DNA of 64,000 nt, from the NCBI GenBank assembly GCA_948567375.1, contig OX419756.1:67001-131000 (forward strand). The letters are read 5' to 3'. The first letter of the stretch is position 1. Each line of letters begins with the position of its first letter. Under the pieces are notes generated by a model. The model was not told the origin of the DNA. It saw nothing but the letters and a program-made list of their open reading frames with translations, and did no database searches. A program made the position numbers and the translations under genes. This document shows positions 56,805-64,000 of the stretch, one piece after another. The DNA is from Lunularia cruciata (lineage: Eukaryota > Streptophyta > Marchantiopsida > Lunulariales > Lunulariaceae).

Positions 56805-59310
56805 TTAGCCCGATCCGATGTCTACCTCATCATCGGCTTCCAAACCCGATGATCTTCTTAATACTTTGCCTCCTTTGGGTATAGCTGATTCTACCAATTC
56901 CTTCACTAATTCTACGACTTCTATACTAGGAACTACAATTGAGCTCAGAAGTGACTTATCTAACTTTCTATTTCCTGACCCACTCTTCTCTATTGTGTCA
57001 ATTATCAAGTCCGATGACACCTGAATTCCTACTTCTATGACATTGGGTTTCTTCTCCACTGTCACACTATTCTGAATCTTCTCTTACTCCGAATTGACTA
57101 AATCTAGTCTAAGACTAACATTGTTCTCTATATCTAACATTTTCCTAGCTATGCGTTCCCTCAATCGAATCAATAAGGTGTTCATGTCCACATCCTTGGC
57201 TTTTCTCTTCCAAGTTTCCTGCACAAGTAACTTCAACTCATGTAGGCGAGCTTCCTCCAATCTCCCTTCAGCCTCTGTGCTTCAGATTGCTCTTAACTTC
57301 CCTGCAACTTCTCCTACTGATTCCGATGCATATCCTCGAGAGCGCTCTACCTTCAACTCCTCATGATACATCGTCAACTTGTCTTTGTATTCTGCAGCAA
57401 GCATCTTCTTCTCCTCTGCATATTGCATGCTCTGCCTTTCTGCACTCCTGACAAGTTCTCGTAATCGTTCTTATTCTTCTTGCTTGGCTGCCAACTCTCT
57501 CTACCATGCTTGATCTTTTGCTGCTGCACTTTTCTTCAAACTGTCCAACTCCTGCTCCATTACGATGGTCATTGCCTTCAAATGAACATTCTCGATGCGC
57601 ACATCACTCACTTCCTCCTTCATCTTGCTGAGCCACATCGCCTGTTCCGTGAATTCTCCGGCTCGCCTCTGCAGTTCTTTTTCTTTTTCTTTGCAGCTTT
57701 CTTGTAGCATGGTCAAAGTTTTCTTCATCAAGCCTTCCTCCCTCTGAAGTCCTTCCACTTCCTCACTTCTTCGGATTTGCTGCTCCTGCAACACCTTCAC
57801 TTCACTCAATAGATGCTTCACCACCTGCAACTCATTCATCCCCTTCCTACAATCTTGGGGAATTACCCTCCAATACTCCTTCAACAGGTCCAGCAATGGT
57901 GTGACCACCTTCGTAAAATATGATATCCCACCAAAGTTTTCTTCCTCTTCATTGCCATCTTTGTCTGGAGTCTTCCCCTCCGTCATTGGCTCCTTCATCC
58001 GAAGTCACGATCTTCATATCTTCAGCATTTTGGTATTTTCTTCGTCTTGGCCTCTTGAACTCGGCCCCGTGGGAACTCTCCCCTTTCTCTTCTGGTCTCA
58101 ACTTGTTCACCACCATCACCTGACAAGCCTCACTTACTGCCACCGATTGCTGAACTTCTGGCTCCCCATTGCTATTGCTCCCAGACTCCTCACTTTTTAA
58201 GGTGAGCTCCTCTTCTTCAGACTCCTCCTCTTGTGACTCCGTTTCTTCCCCAGACTCCGATCCCGATGATGCCTCTTTTATGATCTTTGTAGTCTTTAAA
58301 ATCAGCCATTGAGTCTTCCTTTGCGTGGGAGGCGACCTCGCTTCTTTAGGTTTGCCACGTTTCTTCATCTTTGGACTGGTAATTTCTTTGACTTTCGACA
58401 ATCCAGTCTTTGAGAAGTATTCATCATTTGCTCAAAGATGCAGCATATATTGGCGCTCTTCCTTGTTTGCTTCCCGTTGCAAATCTGGATGCATGTGAGA
58501 CACCATACGATGACGCTCTTCTTTGGTCAGCAAGTTCAGTCCGAAGTAGAAGTGTGTTGCAAATGGTGCAAAGTAATGTGATGGCAAGCCCGTTCACCAA
58601 TAACCACCATCTGCCTTGTTTGGTGGTGAAAGCACTTCGCCCATTTCACGGGAGCTCTTGCAAACATTTGATGGAAGAAGACGGCTTGCTGCATGTTCAC
58701 GTAGGTAGTTCATTTTGGCTTGAACATGGCCATCATTGCCCCCACAATGCTTCTTTGGATTGGATCCCGATAGGACTCCACCTTGTAGCCACTAGTAGTT
58801 CTCGGAGCAAAAAACAAGTTGCGGATCTCCGCCGTCTCCTCTGCAACATCACACTTCCGATAGAAGGTGATTCCCGTTGGCTCTCTTGCTTCTCTCCCCA
58901 ATATTAACTTCCAATCTGACTTAGTCCATCGAGCCAGATTGCCTCTCTTCCCTTCCACCTCGGGACCCTCCTCACAATTACTGGCAGCAATCTCTACCAT
59001 CACTCCCGAGAAATTGAAATTCCAATTCCATGCTAAAAATGTAATACGAAGTCTAATCAAGACTTTGATTCTAGCTACTACATCTACTCTTTGGATTGTG
59101 AAACCTTGCACCGCCAGCACATTGGCCACCTTCTTTGCCATGATTTGTTCTCTCGTTTTATGATGTTGGAAGATGAGACCCTCTCCTAGACGAGACACTC
59201 TAACTCCCTCAGGGTTTCAAAAAATCTCACTCTTGATGGGTCTTCCGGACATGCATTACTACAGGATGACTACTCAAAGGGATTGGAAATTTACTCAGAA
59301 CATTCAACTT
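56805..59310 (-). pseudogene. LTR-encoded coiled-coil protein, type B (second solo copy)
   Basis: About 835 codons. The start ATG is mutated (V-L-S-K-F-P at about 59310), preceded by TATA-like TAATATAAAA near 59330. The clean block 58710-59198 gives F-T-I-Q-R-V-D-V-V-A-R-I-K-V-L, F-L-A-W-N-W-N-F-N-F, R-W-T-K-S-D-W-K-L-I-L-G-R-E and G-Y-K-V-E-S-Y-R-D-P, which aligns directly with the type A N-terminal region. The acidic part is 57949-58401, the coiled coil 57501-57998 and onward, and the tail 56805-57065. Confidence 0.82.
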
Positions 59311-60582
59311 TTCCCTGCACAGTCGCAATTTTATATTACCCCAAATTGTAGTCATTCTTCAGTCAATTTCAACTTCAAATTTCTCTCTTCTACGTGCAAC
59401 TCCCGGTCACTGTCAAGACATGCTTCTTCTGGACCCGCCATTTCTTGAAATGTACTTTCTTGCCATGTTCCAAGGGTGTTAAACGGTCTTTGTCTCTCTT
59501 GCACCTTCCAACCCAAAGACAGTGATCTTTGGACTTTTTCTGTTGTACTCCTCTTCCGAGTACCTCCATCATCGGATCCAATGTCATCTTCTTTGGATGT
59601 CCTCCAAAGTTAGTTTTGTCCATTCTTTATCTGCAATTTGACTTTCAGTGCTTGCTTCTTCTCTTAAACACTACTAAACATAGAAAAAAATGTGGGTACC
59701 ACATAAGGCAAAGGAAGAAGCAAATTCTAGCTTGGGAAGTGAGGCGTCTATTTTGATACGAAGACTGCAGCAAAGGAGGCAAGTATTGGGTGAAGAAGAA
59801 GTAAGGAAGGAAATTGCTATGCAGGAGGAAGTAGTTGCAAGTGATGGAGTGGAGTACCTGCAAGAAATTGTGTGTCCATTGTTGGTGAAGTTGGAGCACA
59901 AGAAGAAGGAGATGCAGTCGACATGTCCGGAGGTGAAGATTGTGTTGCAGGTTTTGGCGAGATTGGAAGAAGAGAACTCGGAGTTGAAGAAGAGTATAAC
60001 CCAAGGCAAGGAGGAAAGGGAAGTATTGCAAGGGGACGCAATAGTACAGAATCAAGTTATTGAGGACTTGAAGAGAGAAGCGAGGTATCGAGAAGAACTT
60101 GTGCAGAAGAGTGACATAGCGAGGGAAAGACAAGTAGCAGAGTATGAAATCTTGAAGCAACAGTTCGCTGATTCAAGACTAGAAATCATCCATGTTATGG
60201 CGAGGGTAGCAACAAAGGAAGAAGAACTCGATAGAGTGATGGAGAGTGTAGAAGAGAAGAAGCAACTGTGGCAGCGGGAGTTGACAATAAGATATAGGGA
60301 AGAAGAGAGATTACGAGAGTTACTTTGTAATCAAGAGGAGAAGATTGAGCAGAAGGAGAAGGAGAAAGAAACTATGAAAGCCGAGTTTGAAGCAGAGTTG
60401 GCAATGTATAGAGAAGATTGGCTTGCAGATTGGGAGCATGAAAGGAAGATGAGATTGGAGCCATTGAAAGAGATTGTAATCAAGATGAATGCCATGTTAA
60501 GTACAGAGGCAAGTATTCGGATTGAGGAGGTGAGGCTACACAAGTTGAAGTTGTTGGTGTAGGAGACAAGGAGGAGACAATC

Positions 60583-60623
60583 GCCGCTGCCGGGGAATTT
60601 AGGGCCCCACTGCTGGAGAATCA
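60583..60623. other. Two facing PBS remnants at the centre of the composite
   Basis: CGCCGCTGCCGGGGA in plus orientation is followed by ATTTAGG and then by GCCCCACTGCTGGAGAATCA, which resembles a decayed PBS in minus orientation before the right LTR. The first matches the LCO-3 PBS exactly over 15 bases. The second is a weaker match. Confidence 0.6.
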
Positions 60624-61209
60624 TGTAACAACCCGGTAAATATCACTTTTGCGGTAATTGGGTAAGTAAAGTTTGTTCCCGCAGAGATACAAGTCAGAAT
60701 TGGTCAAATACAAAGCAAAGTAACAATTTAGTTCTTCTTGGTTTCTTCTTTAATCTCTCAGGTAGAAACCACACCCAGAAGAGAGTAATAAGCACTGATT
60801 CATAGTCTTGTTACAAATTAGCACTCCATAATCACAACTCCATTAGATCTATCCAAACAATCTTGATTGTGATGATTCTGGCTCTCCCAAAAATGGCACT
60901 TCACTGCAAAACAACTTTGCCTCAGAATTGTGTTCCACCCCTCCATTGAAGGCACAACTTCCTTGATCAAAATTGCTTCACATCAACTTCACACTGCACT
61001 CACAAATGCAGAATACTACCAACACTACAATTCCTCTCAAATCTGTCAAGGTATTGCTTCGATTGCATTTCACTCAAGATCAAACACACAGAATGAAGAT
61101 CAAGGCTACAGAATCAATCTTTGCCTTCTTTGGCCATATAGGCGCAATCCGACTTCTCTATACACTTCTTCTTCTCTATTTTGAAAAAAATAAAAAATGT
61201 GGGCACCAC
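60624..61209 (-). repeat. Deleted type A LTR, right arm of the composite
   Basis: 586 bp: about 490 bp of the LTR 3' part joined near 61115 to about 95 bp of the 5' end. Both termini are present (TGTAACAACCC on the left, GGGCACCACA on the right). Like the 363-bp LTR at 33753, it lacks the promoter and ORF. Confidence 0.85.
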
Positions 61210-62139
61210 AAACTCCTGCTCCATTATTGTTGCCGTTGCATGCAAAAACATATTCTCAATCCACACATCACTCACTTCCTCCTTTATTTTGCTTAGCCAC
61301 ATTGCCTACTCCTTCAATTCCTCCGCTTGCTTCTGCAGTTCTCTCCATCTTGACTTGCAGCTCTCTTGTAACATCTTGAAAGTCTTCTTCTTCAAGACTT
61401 CATCCCTCTGAAGTTCTTCAATTTCTTCATTTCTTCAGACTTCTTGCTCCTGCAACCTCTTTATTTCACTCAACAGATGCTTCACCACCTACAACTCATT
61501 CATCACCTTTCTACGATCTTGGGGAATTACTTTTTGATGCTCTTTTAGTAGCTTTAGCAATGGTGTGACAACCTTTGTTAGATATAGTATCCCACCAAAG
61601 TTATCTTAATCTTCGTCACAGTCTTTGTCTTTGTACTTTGGCTCCTCCATCGGCTTCTTCTGCCAAAGTCATGATCTTTGTATCTTTAAAGACATTACTT
61701 CTAAACTCTCTTCTCCTTTACCAATTGAACTCGGCCCCGTAGGATACTCCTTCTTTTCCTCTAGTCTCTACTTGTCTACCACCAGGGCTATGCAATGACT
61801 CATTGCTCCAGGTACTCTGTCAATCATCGCATGACAAGCTTCATTGACTCCAACCGCTTGCTAAACCTTAGGTTCCCCCTCACTCTTACTTCCAAACTCC
61901 TCACTTTGTAAGGTGAGTTCCTCCTCTTCTGATTCCTCTCCTTGAGACTCTGATTGCAATGATGCTTCTCTCACCATCTTCTTACTCTGTACAACCAGTC
62001 TTTGAGTCTTCCTTTGAGCTAGAGGTGACTTTGCTTCTTTGGGTTTATTGCACTTCTTCTTCTTTGGACTTGTGACTTCTTCCATCTTCCATTGTCCCAT
62101 CTTCAAGAAGTGATTATCATTGGCTTGCAGGTGTGTCAT

Positions 62140-62269
62140 ATATTGTTGCTCTTCTTCATCTGCTTCCTATCTTAAATTAGGATGGAAATATCACACAATG
62201 CAATATATTGTTGCTCTTCTTCATCTGCTTCCTATCTTAAATTAGGATGGAAATATCACACAATGCGAT
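62140..62269. repeat. 65-bp tandem duplication
   Basis: Two adjacent copies of a 65-base unit starting ATATTGTTGCTC in the type B LTR ORF. Other type B copies have one. Ordinary slippage or unequal exchange. Confidence 0.9.
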
Positions 62270-63465
62270 GCCTCTCCTCCATTGTTAAAAAATTCAAACC
62301 AAAGTAGAAATGTACTGCAAATAGTGAAAAATAATGTGGAGGAAAACCTATCCTTCAATTGATCACCATCTGCCTTGTTTGGTGGTGAAAACACTTTGCC
62401 CAATTCACCTTTACCCCTGCAAACATCTGGTGGAAGAAGACCGCTTGTTGCATGTTCACGTAAGTTGTTTGTTTCGGCTTGGACATGGCCATAATCGCCC
62501 CCACAATACTTCTTCTGATTGGATCCCGATAGGACTCCACCTTGTAGCCATTTGTGGTTCTCGAAGCAAAGAAAGACTTTTGGATTTCCACCGTCTCTTC
62601 TACAGCATCATAGTTCCAATAGAAGGTGATCCTTGTTGGTTCTCTTGCTTCCTTCCCCAACACTAACCTCCAATCCGACTCAGTCCATCAAGCCGGATTT
62701 CCTCTCTTCCCTTCGACTTCCGGGCCCTCCTCACAATTATTGGCAGCTATCTCTGCCATCACTCTTGAGAAATTGAAATTCCAATTCCATGCTAAAAACA
62801 TAATACAAAGTCTATTCAAGACCTCAATTCTGGCTACCACATCTAACCTACAAATTGCAGAACTTTGCACTGCCAGAGCATTGGTGACCTTCTTTGCCAT
62901 GATCTGCTCTCTTGTTCTTTGGCACTGAAAGACGATGCTTTCTCTGGACAAGGCACTCTAACCCCTTTTGGATTTTGGAAAATTGCACTCTCAATTGGCT
63001 TCAGGACAAGCATTAATGCAAGATGACTACTCAAAGGAATTGGAAATTTACTTGGCATATTCAACTTGTCCCTATGCAATCACAATTTTATATTACCCCA
63101 AATTGCAGTCATTCTTTAGTCGATTTCAAATTTGACTTCCACTCTTCTGCGTGTTGATGTCCTGTCACTGTCAAGACATGCTTCTTTTGCCTCTGCCATT
63201 TCTTGAAGTGTACTTTCTTGCCACGTACCAAGGTTGTTAGATGGTCTTTGTATCACCTATGCTTTCTGACCCGAAGATGATGCTCTTTGGACTTTTTTCC
63301 ATCATACCTCTCTTCCGAGCACCTCCATCATTGGATCCGATCTTGCCTTCTTTGGATTTCCTCCAAAGTCACTTCCGTACATTCTTCTTTTGAAATTAGG
63401 CTTTCCGTGCTTACTTTTCCCTCAAAGGCTAATAAACAAAAAAAATTAAAAATTTGGGCACCACA

Positions 63466-63857
63466 GTTGATACCTTCCTTAATGTGATTGACTCGGCTTA
63501 ACCCGAGTCAAACTACATTCAAACCTCCTCCCTCCAAATGTTTTTCACCCAAGGTGATGTCGTATGATCTTTGTCTTTCACCTCTACCTTGTAGCACTTG
63601 AAGTAATTGACTTGGACTTCATCTTGGGAGTTTTCCAAAGATGAAGACAATGAATCTTCATATTCATCCTCACCTTTTGATGAAGTAGTCTCCCTGAGAT
63701 GAGGAATCTTTGTCCAACTCACATTCACCAACTTTTGGTCTTGAGACAAGATGTCCTTGAACCTCAACTTTTGTTAGTGCCAATCCACAACCACTTGGGC
63801 AATATACAACCAAGGCCTCTGATCAACAGAGGGTAACCAATTTTGGTTACTGGTCTA
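63466..63857 (-). pseudogene. Protease end and acidic linker of LCO-4
   Basis: The frame 63519-63767 has M-R-F-K-D-I-L-S-Q-D-Q-K-L, E-T-T-S-S-K-G-E-D-E and V-Q-V-N-Y-F-K-C-Y-K-V-E-V, matching the LCO-1 linker. The end of the retropepsin lies at 63770-63857, where family X interrupts it. Confidence 0.83.
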
Positions 63858-64000
63858 TGAGCCAACCTGTCTCTCACTCAGGGTGAATCTTTGATGGCTA
63901 TTATGGTAGCGCACCATGGACTTAGAAAGGAAGGAACTCCAACTCCATCATACTCCTCCAAGGCTAACACTCCAAGACTCAAGACATTGCTCATTAGAGA
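63858..64000 (-). mobile_element. LTR of family X, cut by the window edge
   Basis: The minus strand ends GAGACAGGTTGGCTCA at 63858, the same terminus as the X solo LTR at 55747. The 143 bases visible align with 55605-55747 with few differences. Only the 3' part of the LTR is present, so it is unknown whether a full element follows. Confidence 0.88.

Larger units (their letters stand above)
55983..59703 (-). repeat. Type B solo LTR in the composite
   Basis: 3721 bp with a perfect TSD TAAGG (55978-55982, 59704-59708). The left end is TGTGTCAACCC (one change from TGTGACAACCC). The right end is GGGTACCACA. A short telomere-like insertion lies about 50 bp from the left end. Confidence 0.93.
54535..60582 (+). 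pseudogene. LTR-encoded coiled-coil protein, plus arm of the composite
   Basis: Starts at ATG 54948 (M-S-S-N-F-P-L-P-L-R-S), 27 nt after TATAAAAAT at 54921. The N-terminal region is deleted: near 55012 the sequence jumps to the acidic segment (K-A-x-C-K-S-E-D-L-like, then 55754-55982). It resumes at 59709 with a 280-codon coiled-coil frame (59709-60559) up to a TAG at the same Gln codon as in the copy at 51154. The tail and LTR 3' end are missing. Confidence 0.8.
54535..61209. mobile_element. Inverted LTR-PBS/PBS-LTR composite
   Basis: Both outer ends are LTR 5' ends: TGTGGTGCCCACA on the left and TGTGGGCACCACA on the right, flanked by the perfect TSD AACTC. The left arm is a plus-strand type A LTR with an internal deletion near 55012 and a deleted 3' end. 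It is split by X (55058-55747) and a type B solo LTR (55983-59703). The right arm is a deleted minus-strand type A LTR (60624-61209). Between them, 60583-60623 holds a plus-strand PBS core (CGCCGCTGCCGGGGA) facing a decayed minus-strand one. Integration of a hairpin-like cDNA would explain this. Confidence 0.8.
53790..63058 (-). pseudogene. LTR-encoded coiled-coil protein, type B (split copy)
   Basis: Start ATG at 63058 (M-P-S-K-F-P-I-P-L-S-S), stop at 53790, with 54535-61209 as insertion. The N-terminal part (62355-62951) has L-G-K-E-A-R-E-P-T, G-Y-K-V-E-S-Y-R-D-P, F-F-H-Q-M-F-A-G and W-A-K-C-F-H-H-Q-T-R-Q. The acidic part is at 61861-62139. The coiled coil is cut at K-L-D. A 65-bp tandem duplication lies at 62140-62269. 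The 3' part (53790-54534) is the most decayed of all copies. Confidence 0.78.
52989..63465 (-). repeat. Type B solo LTR, split by an inverted LTR composite
   Basis: The two parts are 52989-54534 and 61210-63465, together about 3.8 kb. Perfect TSD GTTGA at 52984-52988 and 63466-63470. The interruption (54535-61209) lies within the coiled-coil coding part and is itself flanked by AACTC (54530-54534, 61210-61214). Confidence 0.92.
52365..63857 (-). mobile_element. LCO-4 pol fragment, split by a type B solo LTR
   Basis: The two parts, 52365-52988 (RT, with L-N-P-K-Y-S-L-L-V-K-D-E-I) and 63466-63857 (linker and end of protease), are contiguous in LCO-1 at about 7170-8140. Both are on the minus strand. 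A plus-strand LTR breaks the left side and LTR family X breaks the right side within the protease. There is no LTR of its own in the window. Confidence 0.85.

Overview
The window comes from a nuclear plant genome and consists almost entirely of nested, decayed LTR retrotransposons. I found no host gene, tRNA, rRNA or CRISPR array. Plant origin is supported by Ty3/gypsy gag-pol proteins, primer-binding sites matching the 3' end of plant tRNA-Asp, and Arabidopsis-type TTTAGGG repeats. I cannot name the species. The repeat density suits a large, repeat-rich genome such as a fern, gymnosperm or bryophyte.

One family dominates. It is called LCO here, for LTR coiled-coil ORF. Its LTRs run TGTGGT(A/G)CCCA ... 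GTTGTCACA and come in three types: A and B (about 3.7-3.8 kb) and S (about 1.9 kb). Its internal region encodes gag with three CCHC knuckles, retropepsin, RT (FIDD), RNase H and integrase, without a chromodomain. Type A and B LTRs each carry a sense-strand coding region of about 850 codons inside the LTR. It encodes a conserved N-terminal region, an acidic stretch, a long coiled coil and a conserved tail. A TATA box sits about 27 nt before its start, so it would be the first ORF of the genomic RNA, upstream of the PBS. This is the best candidate for an undescribed system in the window.

Layout: 1-3071 is the 3' pol part of a different Ty3/gypsy element (Y, minus strand): RNase H, integrase and a complete PHD finger. 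3072-36804 is an LTR-int-LTR-int-LTR chain of type S elements (LCO-1, LCO-2). Inside LCO-2 gag sits a small solo LTR (Z). Z is split by LCO-3 (20003-34115, TSD TGGCA), which is itself split by a type A solo LTR (25189-28994). 36805-49925 returns to Y (protease, CCHC knuckle, gag, a zinc-knuckle ORF, leader and LTR end), broken by three solo LTRs: 38229-41977, 43104-46885 and 47219-49103. 49926-52364 is a truncated plus-strand type A LTR with a 416-codon coiled-coil reading frame. 52365-63857 is a protease/RT fragment (LCO-4) split by a type B solo LTR. That solo LTR is split by an inverted LTR-PBS/PBS-LTR composite (54535-61209), which holds two further insertions. From 63858 to the end is a second copy of LTR family X.

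Most coding regions carry stops and frameshifts. The protein families and exact target-site duplications are read directly from the sequence. The role of the LTR-encoded protein is unknown.
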